A stretch of DNA of 64,000 nucleotides from Mytilisepta virgata (GCA_028015205.1 CM051519.1:86635539-86699538); one strand, 5' to 3'. Shown: positions 1 to 10,927, counted from the first letter of the stretch. Translations and numbers: made by a program. The notes: generated from the letters alone by a model not told the origin.

Positions 1-101
1 ATTTTTAAGTGATACGTTGGTACAGCTATCGTTATACACCTATACAATTGTAAATGATATGTACAAATTAATTTTGTATTCCTAGTAGTCTATTACAGAT
101 A

Positions 102-1577
102 ATGGATGACGACGGTGAACTGGATTATGGCCCAATGGACGACGAAATTCCGATACAAAGAACAACTGTTAGGGGAAGTTCTCAACGGAAAGGAGGAGTA
201 CAGTCCTGCCCAGTGTGTCCAGGACGGTTTACAAATGTGAGGAGACACGTCATTTGTTGTCATCTTCCATGGTATGTTTCACCAAAGACATCCTGCTGGA
301 CTTGTAAGCTCCAATTTGCACAAGAAAAACTGCTTCAGGTACATGTTCGCAATTTCCATAATGGACGAGACACATCGAATAGATTCGATATCCGATTCTA
401 TGGAACCAAATGGGTATATCTCATGAATGGTCTCTTACATGAGATATGCAAACAACTAAACTTGAAAGTGGGAGGATTGGTGGAATATGTTAGGGAGCAC
501 GCTGATTTTTCGGTTTGTTCAGGTGGGGTCCATCACTGGACAGATATACCGCTACTGCAGTTATTTGACAAGGAAAACCATTATACGCCGCATTACATGG
601 TTCACAAAGTCTATCCGCCAACTGATCCTCATTCTTTGTTACATTGGAAAATTCTTGCTATATTGATATTGCAGACTGAATCTGGAGAAAACCTTGTTTT
701 GTTTGAAAAAGAACACAATTTACATACAGATCTAACACCTCAACCAGCAGTCTCGTATCAAGTAATGGACACCCATTTTCATTTTGACATGTATACTAAG
801 GAGACCAGATGTTCTGGTCTACCGGATTTTTCTTGGGAGACAGATCAGGGAAAAATTACCCTTAGCTTCTTGATTGCCAACTTCTGCTTTCCCGATCACT
901 GGCCTTCCAGTAGTGAACGACATAACATAAGACAGGATAGTCGTTTAAGATTCACTTTTGGGATTCATCCAAATTTAGTTAAATCAGAATCTAAGAAGAA
1001 CCTTGATGCTTGGCTATGGGATCTGGACAAATTTACAGAGGCTAAAAAGGTAGTAGGGATAGGGGAATGCGGCATTGATGCTCGATCTGGAATCAAACCT
1101 AAGGAACTGGATAAGCAAATTAAAATATTTGAAGGTCATCTCCAAATAGCAAATTCTAAAAGATTACCAATAGTGATTCATTGTAGAGGGAACGATTGGG
1201 TACAGGATACGTGTTTGGGAACGATGAAAAAGATTTTAGGAAAGGAGCACCCTATTCATAAACATTGCTTTATGGATAGTTTGGATACATACAAAAAATG
1301 GAAGTCGCATTTTACAAATTGCAAATTTGGTGTATCCCCGTTTATTCTTATGAAAGAGAAGTACCCAGATCTCCGCGGTGTCATTTGTAATATGAGTCTT
1401 CAAGATTTATTGATTGAGACTGACGCCCCTTATATAAGTAGAACTGGAAGGAGGAAAGGGAGCCCATCCTTAGTGATTGAAATCGCCAGGAAACTGTCCG
1501 TCATGTTCAACTTATCCATACATGATATCACTTCTGTTACAACTTCTAATGCACTGAAGTTGTATAACATCAGTTAA
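102..1577 (+). CDS. Zinc-finger/TatD-type nuclease fusion protein, 491 aa
   Basis: Intact single-exon ORF. Residues about 35-90 hold two Cys/His fingers: one beginning CPVC with later His and Cys residues, and a C2H2 finger CWTC...HVRNFH. From residue 222 it reads as a TatD-family metal-dependent hydrolase. The motif MDTHFHFD gives metal ligands H225 and H227, followed by GECGID (E322), IHCRG (H360), HKHCF (H386/H388) and IETDAPY (D441). TatD enzymes are Mg-dependent 3'-5' exonucleases, so nuclease activity is inferred from family; all expected ligands are present. The ATG lies just after a possible splice acceptor (TATTACAG, ending near 99), so a 5' exon could exist outside the window. A polypurine tract and LTR-like sequence follow at 1862, so the gene may be cargo of a retroelement rather than a host gene. 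A second possibility is an ordinary multicopy host gene. Confidence 0.85.
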   Translation: MDDDGELDYGPMDDEIPIQRTTVRGSSQRKGGVQSCPVCPGRFTNVRRHVICCHLPWYVSPKTSCWTCKLQFAQEKLLQVHVRNFHNGRDTSNRFDIRFYGTKWVYLMNGLLHEICKQLNLKVGGLVEYVREHADFSVCSGGVHHWTDIPLLQLFDKENHYTPHYMVHKVYPPTDPHSLLHWKILAILILQTESGENLVLFEKEHNLHTDLTPQPAVSYQVMDTHFHFDMYTKETRCSGLPDFSWETDQGKITLSFLIANFCFPDHWPSSSERHNIRQDSRLRFTFGIHPNLVKSESKKNLDAWLWDLDKFTEAKKVVGIGECGIDARSGIKPKELDKQIKIFEGHLQIANSKRLPIVIHCRGNDWVQDTCLGTMKKILGKEHPIHKHCFMDSLDTYKKWKSHFTNCKFGVSPFILMKEKYPDLRGVICNMSLQDLLIETDAPYISRTGRRKGSPSLVIEIARKLSVMFNLSIHDITSVTTSNALKLYNIS

Positions 1578-2321
1578 TCATACAGAATTATAGCATGTTT
1601 TAGCTGTAGATACGACATTTTAGTTTGTGCCATAAAATGTTTTATATTGTGCATACCTTACAAGTATTTCGTTGTGTATATAGATCTATTGGGAATGCTA
1701 CATGTTTTTATATAGTCTGACATTTTGGGATGTTTTCTACAGGCTACCATATCATCCAATGTTGAACTATTTATTCTTTGATTGATGACAAATGAAAGCA
1801 TGGAATTGAACTGCTACTTCACAAACTTTTATTATGTCCAAGATTATGTCGTAATTTTTAGAAGGGAGGAGAATGTGGTGAATACTGGCATACGCCGGTA
1901 TTTATAAATGAAGAAACCCGGACGAGATGTTCCGAATGGAAAAGGATTTCCCCAACGAGTTACTCCTGATCAGCCAAAGACGACAGACGTTCCTAGCGAA
2001 GCTGTGCCTTGACTGTGTGACTCCAGACCTGAAGGGTTATTAGATAACTCCAAGGTAATCCATATCTCATTGTAGTTATTATTAATACACTCGGTTCACG
2101 ACATAATTGAAGATTAATAGACTTAATTTTTACCTTAGTTTTTGTATACATTGTATAGCTTGTTAAATACAGAAATATAATTAAACCTACTGTACGATAT
2201 AACTCGGATTGTGTGGAAACACAGCTCAAAGAGTGTGACTTGCTATAGACACTAATGGTGAAACCAGTTTATAAGCACATAAATTCTAACTTTTTTGTAT
2301 GGACCACAGAAACAATATTGT
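1578..2321 (+). repeat. 3' region with polypurine tract and possible 3' LTR
   Basis: After the stop codon comes about 280 bp of AT-rich 3' sequence. Then a purine run (GAAGGGAGGAGAA, about 1861-1873) is followed at once by TGTGGTGAATACTGG, the usual layout of a polypurine tract followed by an LTR. A possible end is near 2221 (GTGTGGAAACA), giving about 345 bp, but no partner LTR or target duplication is visible because the 5' side lies outside the window. The LTR reading is inference. Confidence 0.35.
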
Positions 2322-2379
2322 ATATGGGCAGCCATTCGGGCAAAAATTAACAAAAAAAATAAAAACATACGATAAACTG

Positions 2380-2560
2380 AAAACAGACACAAAATCACAA
2401 AAAACAGACACAAATTTGAAAAACAGACAAAAAATACAAAAACAGACATAAATTTTACTAACAGACAGACGATTCAGTAAAACAGACAAAATATGAAAAC
2501 AGACACAAATTTTACAAACAGACGTAAACTTAAAAAACAGACGCCAAATTCAAAAACAGA
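2380..2560. repeat. Short-period CAGACA array in the left foldback arm
   Basis: About fifteen copies of (A)AACAGAC separated by 4-12 AT-rich bases. The mirror array lies at about 4085-4295 in the right arm, reading GTCTGTTTT. Confidence 0.8.
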
Positions 2561-2867
2561 CGTTTTTAAGTGTTATATATATTTAATACTTCTATATATA
2601 AAAGTTAATTATTAAATTTTTTTTCCACCTTTTTGCTAATATAATATGAACCAATTAAGCTGTTAGAATTTTAACAAACATCTATACAAATAAATACAAT
2701 CTGGTTTAATAAATCAAACATTTTCATAGTAATTAACTTGGACACACAATAATTTTGATTCTGGTTCATTTGACAGGGGAGATAATAAAAAAAAAACTTT
2801 TTAATTTAATACTTAAGACAGGTTTTTATCCTAAAACTTGGAACACAACAAGTCCTTGTGAACAAAC

Positions 2868-3201
2868 CACAGGGGCCCGACTTCTGGAAATTTATTTATT
2901 TTTATTTTTTTTTTTATTTTTTTTTTTGTTGTCTTATTTCATGAGTACTTTTAATAAATATTCACTGTAACAACGAATATTCTGCGTTTATTATCAATAT
3001 GCTATACACTATCCACGTCCTTATACTAAAAAAACCTAGGATTTTTTAGTATAAGGACGTGGATAGTGTATAGCACATTGATAATAAACGCATAATTCGC
3101 GTTGTTATAGTAAATGTTTATTAAAAAGTACTCATGAAATAAGACAACAACAAAAAAATAAAACAAAAAAGAAATAAATATCCAGAAGTCGGGCCCCTGT
3201 G
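2868..3201. mobile_element. hAT-like foldback MITE nested in the left arm
   Basis: A 334-bp element bounded by CACAGGGGCCCGACTTCTGG and its inverted copy, with complementary arms meeting at CCTAGG (3035-3040). It is flanked by a perfect 8-bp target duplication GAACAAAC (2860-2867 and 3202-3209). Eight-base duplications and a CAGGGG-type end fit the hAT superfamily. The right arm of the host foldback (about 3785-3800) keeps the uninterrupted site, which confirms the insertion. Confidence 0.85.
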
Positions 3202-4084
3202 GAACAAACGACCATTGTTTATTTAGAGGAGGGGAGAAGGTCCCTGTGATCAAACTTCGTAATCAATTTCTTATTTCTTTGTTTGACCGTGTTAGATAAT
3301 TATTTTTGTATTTTTATAAAAGAAAGGTGAGATTGCTCAATGCTCTACTATTTATATTATCATATTTATTTTTAAAAAGATTCTTAATCTCTAGTTTCAG
3401 GGATTTGACATTATTTCATAGTTTTACAGGGGGAAATGTTTTCCTCTGGGACATGATCGTGTGATGAAACATCCTTTATAGACTGCATACCGATATTAAG
3501 AGCATGTTTCAACATGCATTTATAAAGGATGTTTCATCACACGATCATGTCCCAGAGGAAAACATTTCCCCCTGTAAAACTATGAAATAATGTCAAATCC
3601 CTGAAACTAGAGATTAAGAATCTTTTTCAAAATAAATATGATAATATAAATAGTAGAGCATTGAGCAATCTCACCTTTCTTTTATAAAAATACAAAAGTA
3701 ATTATCTAACACGGTCAAACAAAGAAATAAGAAATTGATTACGAAGTTTGATCACAGGGACCTTCTCCCCTCCTCTAAATAAACAGTGGTCGTTTGTTCA
3801 CAAGGACTTGTTGTGTTCCAAGTTTTAGGATAAAAACCTGTCTTGAGTATTAAATTAAAAAGTTTTTTTTATTATCTCCCCTGTCAAATGAACCAGAATC
3901 AAAATTATTGTGTGTCCAAGTTAAGTACTATGAAAATGTTTGATTTATTAAACCAGATTGTATTTATTTGTATAGATGTTTGTTAAAATTCTAACAGCTT
4001 AATTGGTTCATATTATATTAGCAAAAAGGTGAAAAAAAATTTAATAATTAACTTTTATATATAGAAGTATTAAATATATATAAC

Positions 4085-4295
4085 ACTTAAAAACGTCTGT
4101 TTTTGAATTTGGTGTCTGTTTTTTAAGTTTACGTCTGTTTGTAAAATTTGTGTCTGTTTTCATATTTTGTCTGTTTTACTGAATCGTCTGTCTGTTAGTA
4201 AAATTTATGTCTGTTTTTGTATTTTTTGTCTGTTTTTCAAATTTGTGTCTGTTTTTTGTGATTTTGTGTCTGTTTTCAGTTTATCGTCTGTTTTT
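4085..4295. repeat. Short-period GTCTGT array in the right foldback arm
   Basis: Reverse complement of the array in the left arm, with the same order of spacers, so the array was present before the arms were inverted or is kept identical by conversion. Confidence 0.8.
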
Positions 4296-4333
4296 ATTTT
4301 TTTTGTTAATTTTTGCCCGAATGGCTGCCCATA

Positions 4334-5085
4334 ATTGTACTCTGTGTTATAAGTATTACCTTTATTTGTAATAGATAACGTCTACATTTATCTTATCACG
4401 AATTTACAGTGTCAGGCCTATTTAATCAGTATATCCTACCTTTGAACTTGCTACTCACTTTGTTAGATATGGCTTTCTCACTTCAATAGTAATCCTATTT
4501 GAACAACGTAGTGCAGGTTTTTGTTTTCTTTCAACATGTTTGCTTGTTTTCGTGTTGGGAAGTCGTTATTCACCTTTTTTCGTCACGCTGCAAATTAATT
4601 AAAAATTCAATTTTGTATTTTTTCATTTTTTGAAATTATTAAATTATTATTTTCTATACCAGTTTTTTTAACTAAAAAAGATTAAATTGCACAAATAATT
4701 AAATAACTCGTCATGTTTAGTATAAATCAGATTTTTTCTATGTAATATATATTAATGGCGTAGAGTTTTGTCTTTTAGCCAATCAGTGAACATAGCAAGA
4801 TAAATGACAGTTGTTTTCATAGCGGATTACTAACCAATTTTCCTTTAAGTTTTGCAGACAAATCTGTTATCAACAGACTGATAAGAGTGTGACAGAAAAA
4901 TGATACAGACCTGTTAGATCATTGTTAAAACTCATTTTACACACGTAACGTTTGCAGAAATTTTATCATATTTCTGTCTCATTGCAAGAATTTTACAAAA
5001 ACATTGTGAATTAATGAGTTTCTACATGGAAAAGGATATTTATATAAGTCACATAAGGCTACATATAGATTCGCCTTCAGGTACG
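4334..5085. other. Non-coding, AT-rich; nothing recognised
   Basis: No coding region, RNA gene or clear repeat border seen. Confidence 0.5.
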
Positions 5086-5207
5086 AGTGGGTTATGGAAT
5101 TTCTCCACCCAAGATAGTTAAATTTTCGATTTTCAACACGCGAGCCTTTAGCGAGAGTGTTAAAATCTAAAATTTAACTATTGAGGGTGAGAAATTCCAT
5201 AACTCAC
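5086..5207. repeat. Imperfect palindrome, MITE-like
   Basis: Arms reading GTTATGGAATTTCTC at the left and its complement GAAATTCCATAAC at the right surround a GC-richer centre with CACGCGAG / GCGAGAGTG. Total about 120 bp. No target duplication identified. Confidence 0.6.
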
Positions 5208-5967
5208 AAGTAAATAGAAGGAGAATCTGTTTCTCCTATGATTTTCGACAAAAACCTTAAGAAAATGTCGTTGCTATGTGGTTTGTTTACATAGACGTCA
5301 TTTCGGGACTTCTCTAGTTTATCGTTCCAATAACTGTATAAAAAAGGGCGGTAATTCCCACGTAGAAATTTAATCACCGGGAAGTGGTTAAAAATATTAT
5401 GTATTTTTATCCCACCGATTAAACACGTCAAGAATAGGAGAAAAATTAACATAAATCAGCAAACGGGAAATCTTCACCATAAATAAACAGAACGCTATGT
5501 ATTCTGTTCCAATAAAAAAATGGCCAGATGAAAATAGTGATCAAAAGTTCACTTAGATGGGGAATTAAACACAAATACATGATTTAGAATACCTAAAATC
5601 ACATGTGCTGTTGATTGCAAATGACAATGCAAATACACCTTCATATGCATATATGAATGTATAATATCAAATTGGTTAAATTGCATTGTTCTTGTACTAT
5701 TCATGCTTTCAACAGAACAGATATGGGAATAAATGTAAAATAGTAAAATTTTACTTATTTATCTCATATCAGCAAAAGAAAACTGGACAATTTATCAGAA
5801 ATACAAGATTTTGGTTTCTAAATCAATAGCCTAAATGACACCTCTGGAATTCATTTCTTTGATATGTCTTGTTTAACAGACGACTGCCTACAATTTCTGC
5901 ACTCTATTGTCTGGGTGAAATTCCCATCAGTTTATAACTAAAGGACAAGGTCGAACATAGAATAAAT
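5208..5967. other. Non-coding; nothing recognised
   Basis: AT-rich sequence without supportable features. Confidence 0.5.
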
Positions 5968-5980
5968 CGGTAATTCACCT
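5968..5980. repeat. Left piece of a palindromic MITE split by the LTR element
   Basis: GGTAATTCACCT here is the exact inverted partner of AGGTGAATTACC at about 13601-13612. The last five bases, CACCT (5976-5980), are the left target duplication of the retrotransposon. Confidence 0.7.
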
Positions 5981-6198
5981 TGTAATATATTTGCTTGTTT
6001 ATAATAATACAATCCAGTTTCTATAACTAGTACATCGTTTGATGGTCAGACTACAGAATGACAATATGTATATAAGAACTTCAAAACTCTTAAGTTGTGT
6101 TTATTTAAGAACGTGCAGACATGGGAAAGTTGCTGATCTGTCAATTATAATTACTGTAACAGATGCTACGATAATAAAGTGCAGTGAACTCTATAACA
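5981..6198 (-). repeat. 3' LTR of the gypsy-type element, 218 bp
   Basis: Matches the LTR at 13319 except for two substitutions and one 12-bp deletion. In the element's orientation it is the downstream LTR. It has TG...CA ends. Confidence 0.9.
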
Positions 6199-6375
6199 CT
6201 TCTCCGGCCTTAGATAAAAACAAATTGAAAACAAATTAACTCAATCATAGAAAACTAATGTCTTTTCACGGCTACTACTTGATAAGTCCATATCATTTGA
6301 AAACAAATAAAAATGTCAGATCACATAGATTCATTCGTTAAAGTTTGTCTGCACTAAAACTAATTTTTCCTACTA
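6199..6375 (-). other. 3' untranslated part of the retrotransposon
   Basis: Non-coding segment between LTR and the inserted TA-flanked transposon. It is continuous with 10772-10927 once the insert is removed. Confidence 0.6.
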
Positions 6376-6433
6376 CAATCTGTCAAAATTCAGTATGAAC
6401 AACGCATGGACGATTAAACTGACCTGCGCAAAC
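6376..6433 (+). repeat. Left terminal inverted repeat of the two-gene transposon
   Basis: First 27 bases match the right end with one mismatch; a second block, CCTGCGCA, follows at about 6423-6430. Partner at 10725-10769. Confidence 0.8.
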
Positions 6434-6760
6434 ATGACCTTGGAAATTCCCGCTTCAAACAAACATCGTGCGTCACGATGAAACAACCACTCGAGAGACA
6501 GAAATTGACGTCACGCTGAACATCCAATCAAATCATGTTTAACACGCACACATCCAGTCCATGAATGGATTTAAAAATAGTAAACAATGAAACGTGTACG
6601 ATAGTAAGCAAACAAAACGATCGATATTAAATGCTTTATAAAGATGTAATTGTCACAAAAAGAAAATAACACAATATTTTAAGCGAGTAAACAAATCTTT
6701 ACATTGACATGTCATGTTATACGAAATAGGTCTCCTGACCGATGTCCTACTCATAATATT

Positions 6761-6845
6761 TGTTATTTTTCCCATTTTGTAAATTATAAATTTCAAAATG
6801 TATTGAATTTTGAAATTTATAATTTACAAAATGGGAAATATAACA
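6761..6845. repeat. Perfect hairpin just downstream of the transposase gene
   Basis: Arms 6771-6798 and 6808-6835 are perfectly complementary over 28 bp, and pairing continues with one mismatch to about 38 bp. It starts four bases past the transposase stop, on its 3' side. It could be a tiny MITE or a 3'-end structure. Confidence 0.75.
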
Positions 6846-6848
6846 TGT

Positions 6849-7941
6849 TTACTGTACATTTAAACACCCTGTTGCAATACAGAATTCTTTCAAGTCATGA
6901 ATTGTGATTTCTTTTAAGGCTTGTCCAATGGCAACCTTCAGATTTGCCCTTACAATGTTAATAAATCTCTCCTGTTTTAATACAGTTTTCACCTTCAGAA
7001 AAAAATTTTCGGCATATTCAGTTCTGGGCTGTATCGGGGTAGAAAAATATAACCAACTCTGTTGTAAAAAATTGCTCACACATACTTCCCCATTAAAGCG
7101 ATGAATAGGACAATTGTCAACGATTACCAAGTCTCCAGGCTCTAGAGCTGGAAATCCATTTTCAGAAACGCTATTTGCTGCTTCAAAAAAGAAATTTACA
7201 AATGTGTCTGTATTTGATGCGCCGTCTACAAAATTGAAATGATTAATACCATTTACAGATACAAGTAGATTTAGAGTGGTATTAGGATTGTCAACCAATC
7301 TTCCAACTTCCACACATTTTCTCCAACCAGACTGTGTCCATAATTTCTGTGTGCAGTTGTAAGTTTGAAGCCACTTTCATCAAAATATTTACATTTACTT
7401 GGATCAATCTGGCTGATATAATTCACAAAATGTTGATAATAGTTTATATTATTTTGGTTGTATTTATCTGCCATCTGTCTAGTTATTCTTTTAAATGAAA
7501 ATTTTCCGGAAGGAAGGTAATTCCGTACAGAATGAGAAAGGCACTGTTTTGACACTCTCCCTGTTGCTGAATACTGTTCAAGCTAGTCAGCTATTTAACT
7601 GTATGATGTTGACGGTTTCTCTTTCAAGATAGACAGTACAAAAACCAGATCTCCGTCATTGAGTTTTCTCTGTCTGCCTGCGCCAACACCCTTCTTTGGA
7701 CGAGGTTCATATTGTCCATCTTCACAATACTTGAGCCAAACTGATCTAACCGCAGCTCTTGAAACCCGGTGGCTCCTACTCAAGGCAGAATATAATCCAC
7801 GAGGAACATCTCCGGTTACCCTATTTGCTCCATTTTTTTCAAATTATCAATTAACAATAGTCTGAAATCTGATGACAAAGAAGCTCCTTTATGATACACT
7901 CTTCCAAACTTGTTGGTTCTGTCTCCAGAAGGAATCGACAT
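6849..7941 (-). pseudogene. IS630/Tc1/mariner-type DDE transposase, frameshifted
   Basis: Read in pieces on the minus strand. The N-terminal part (ATG at 7941; helix-turn-helix-like region with RVSRAAVRSVWLKYCEDG) is followed by a basic linker. The catalytic region has FDESGF (first Asp, about 7380), then VDNCPIHR (second Asp, about 7105), then an acidic residue within YAENFFLKVK (about 7010). This spacing fits DDE_3 superfamily transposases. Reading-frame breaks are seen near 7825, 7600 and 7310, so no functional protein can be made. It catalyses cut-and-paste at TA sites in intact relatives. It is divergent from the plus-strand gene at 8664, which shares its presumed promoter region. Confidence 0.8.
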
Positions 7942-8663
7942 ATCAGACTGAAAAAAAATTAATATTCATTAAAAGTATTACTTCATTTGAAAATACATAT
8001 AATCATGATAATAGATTATTACTTGTAAGGCTATCATTTCCATTGATAAAAGTCATGCATCATTGGAAAAAATCAAGTTCACATGGTTCTCCTTATGGGC
8101 CCTTCAATGAGCAAAAAAAAATTGAAACTGAAATATCCTGGACGTGCAGTGACACTACCGCGCCACTCCCCCTGCAGTGCTTCTGTATGTTTTTACACAA
8201 ATAAAATGTTTCTCACAGATTCCTAGGTTTCTTAACATATGAAGTGTCTAATAAAACTTTTTTTCAAATCATGAAACAACATACCTGTTTTTTCTAAATT
8301 TTAGGCCTAACTAATGCAAACTTTCAGTGTCCGATTCCTTTGAAAATCAAAATAGCCGCGTCTTTTTCACATGACATTTCGGCGCTAAACCGAATGAAAT
8401 AATCCAAAATGAGGGGTCAAAGGTTAATGTTTACTACATAACCTGTTCATTTTTTGGCAAATATGATTACGTTTCGAGAAGGATTTATCATAAAACATAA
8501 ACAGTATACCTCAAAGCATCAGTACGTAGAGTTAACGCAATAAAGATCAATAAATATTTAAATGTTAGTAAAACTATGGCACACTGCGGCTCGATCCTGA
8601 ACATCGACTCGTCTTCAAACCACAAAACACATGTGCGTGCTTACCCAGTATACCGTAATGATC
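7942..8663. promoter_or_regulatory. Divergent intergenic region of the two-gene transposon
   Basis: About 720 bp without coding sequence between the start codons of the two divergent genes. It presumably holds both promoters. No TATA or operator motif can be named with confidence. Confidence 0.35.
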
Positions 8664-10223
8664 ATGGGCACGCCAAATAATACTTCATGTACCATAGAGT
8701 CGTGGTTAAGATCACTGGACGAATCAATGCTTCGTTACGTTTGGGACTTTAAAAGGCTGGACTTTCATAACATCAAAACTATATAAGTTTTTCAATGCAG
8801 AAGACGTTGATGACTTCGAAGTTGCACCCAGCACGGTCCACCGCCGAATGATCATGAATGCAGTCGCTAAACTTCAGACACCGCACTCAAAATTAGGATG
8901 GAGTGGAGATAAGAAAATGCAGAAAATGAATGTTTTGGAGCCCAAAAAGTTATCTTTTGTCGCCGGCAACACATTTGACGATTACGATGAGGGAGGCGAA
9001 CAACAACAGTTTGTGTATAAATCCCCAGCTGAACTAATGCTTGATGAACTGGAGGTAAGCATGCATTTTCACATATGTTTTCTCAAATGAAGATGGGTGG
9101 GGTGTAAAATTAAAATGTTTTCTTTAAAATCAGGAAACGGCATTCTCCATGAAAAAAAAAAAAAAACTTTCCAAATTTAATTCGTCAAACACTTTACAAA
9201 GCTGCATTACATCCAACTCTCTTTTCCATATGTAACGTTAGCATGCAGTTAGTAGTCAGTCTGCTTGACAGAAAAAAATATTTTGTTGTGTTGCATCTGA
9301 GTTTTATGAAAAAAAGCCATAATGTTTTAAATGCTTATTTAATCTCTTCATGTTTTTTTCAGGAAAAGGTGACCATGTGTAAGGCAGAACTTGACAGTGC
9401 CAGAACGTATACAGATGACCTGAAATTCAAGTATGCAAACCCTTTGATTGGTGTTGACAAAACTAAAAGCCAGTGTTCAAAGTGTCATTTAAGGGGAGGC
9501 CATAAACGGAGATTGCCAAGGACCAGAAAACTGTAATGACATTGATCGTCACCCGGCCGAGAAAAAACAGCTGTCCGATGCCAATTTGAACTTTAAATGT
9601 AAGGAAAAAGAACTAGCCAGTTTGCAGGAGGATTTGTGTGCTAAAAAAGGGGCTGTTAAAGAAACTCAGTGTTCCTTTAAATATCAAATACAGAGTGATT
9701 TGATTAATTCCAACTTGGATAAATATACATTCATGACCACAGGTGGCAGAGCCCTTCGACAAACTGCAATAAATAACGACATATTTGTCTTGCAAAAACA
9801 CTACAAAAATAAAGTTCCAAATAACATGAACTCGGAGGGAAAGAAATTTCAAAATATAATTGAAAATTTCAACAAACAGTTCTCGCCTTGCAAAGAGTCA
9901 AACAAGAAAAAACAGTTGATCCAACCAGAAAATTGCTTGAAGCAAAAGGTGTTGAATTTCCGAATTTTTGTGCATCGCAAATCGAAGAGCAACTTCAGTT
10001 GATTAATACTGTGAACATGGTGAAGGAGTCGTTAACAGGATTATATAGTCTTTTACCACATTCTTTTAATAACTGTGCACTACCGACCAGTTCTGGAAAT
10101 AGTGGCACTAAATGTTTAAGTACAAGTAGGGAGGATTCTACTACACCCGATGTCGAGAATGAGGACAACAGCAGTGTCGAAAATTTACCACCAAAAAAGA
10201 GGAAATTGAATTTGCGTTATTAA
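8664..10223 (+). pseudogene. Second transposon protein: SAM-like domain, zinc knuckle, C-terminal NLS
   Basis: ATG at 8664. Exon 1 (8664-9054) starts IESWLRSLDESMLRYVWDF, and after a one-base shift near 8782 continues DVDDFEVAPSTVHRRMI, the pattern of a SAM domain (Trp/Leu start, Asp-Asp-Phe, terminal basic helix). An intron with GTAAGC donor (9055) and TTTTTTTCAG acceptor (ending 9362) keeps phase 0. Exon 2 has a Lys/Glu-rich helix, a zinc knuckle CSKCHLRGGHKR whose last Cys falls in the next frame (break near 9515), a conserved-looking middle with FMTTGGRALRQTAINN, another break near 9895, and an end PPKKRKLNLRY that looks like a nuclear localisation signal. I know of no standard Tc1/mariner protein of this build. 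The role is unknown; DNA or partner binding during transposition is a guess. Confidence 0.7.
9055..9362 (+). other. Intron of the second transposon gene
   Basis: GAG|GTAAGC donor and TTTTTTTCAG|GAA acceptor. Reading frame continues in phase 0 across it. Confidence 0.75.
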
Positions 10224-10724
10224 TTTTGTCTTGAACTTTCTGGTTTTTTTTCAGGCGTTAATTATTTTGTATTTAGCGAAGGACGCTTTTTTAGACTTTT
10301 AATTTAAGTACCAATTTCTCGCCTTTTGCGTTCACGTACAGGTAAATGGGCGATCGAAGGACGCTTTCTGTGTTTTATGTTGTGTTGAGGAATTTTATTT
10401 AACTCGTAGGAATCTTTATTACTGGACATATAATTCGTTTTGATTTTCGATTTGTAAGTATTGATTATTTTATTGTATGCTGAACTTCTTCATTAAAAGA
10501 AATAGTAAAATTTGATTTTATTTATTTATACTTTGAATGGGAATTTCCTTCATTTGCCGCATCAGTTTGGGCATTACGTATTTACTCTTCCTAAGCGATT
10601 GGTTGTCGTATTTGACGTCGTTTGTAGGTTTCACCTGGAGAGTGTTTGCGCATGTCAGTTTGTTGTGATTGGTTTTTTAAAATTGTGACGTACAATGTTT
10701 ATGTCTATTTCGAATGAGTTTTGT

Positions 10725-10769
10725 CTGCGCAGGTTCAGATCTTTGTTCATACTGAATTTTGACGGATTG
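10725..10769 (-). repeat. Right terminal inverted repeat of the two-gene transposon
   Basis: Inverted partner of 6376-6433; ends GGATTG followed by TA. TGCGCAGG inner block also shared. Confidence 0.8.
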
Positions 10770-10927
10770 TAAGAAAAATAAAAGTAAAAATGTTTGCACT
10801 GGTCATGTTGTAATTTTTTCCACTAAATATTCTCACACTAAATGATATGTACACACATGCACTGTGAAGTACTTAATGCACTTCAAATGGTTGTGAGGAT
10901 TATTCTGCCTCTATATAAATCAACCAT

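Larger units (their letters stand above)
2325..4331. mobile_element. Large foldback DNA element with about 810-bp arms
   Basis: The two ends are inverted copies starting TGGGCAGCCATTCGGGC, each flanked by TA (2323-2324 and 4332-4333). After removal of the nested insertion at 2868-3201, the left arm runs to about 3480 and the right from about 3520 to 4331, with near-perfect complementarity and a loop of about 40 bp. Both arms carry a short-period array of CAGACA motifs. No transposase is visible, so it is a non-autonomous foldback. TA flanks suggest a Tc1/mariner-type target, but the TA could equally be part of the palindrome. Confidence 0.85.
6376..10769. mobile_element. Two-gene Tc1/mariner-like transposon, decayed
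   Basis: Inverted ends starting CAATCYGTCAAAATTCAG lie at 6376 and 10769, each bordered by TA (6374-6375 and 10770-10771), the Tc1/mariner target. Subterminal parts of both ends carry TGACGT and CCAAT motifs. The 4.4-kb body holds a DDE transposase on the minus strand and a second, intron-containing gene on the plus strand, transcribed divergently from a shared region of about 0.7 kb. Both genes have frameshifts, so this copy is dead. It is nested in the gypsy-type element and therefore younger than that insertion. Confidence 0.85.

Noticed and set aside
2755..3253. Frames with Phe/Leu runs inside the foldback
   Set aside because: Mirror copies of one another in a palindrome, made of T/A runs.
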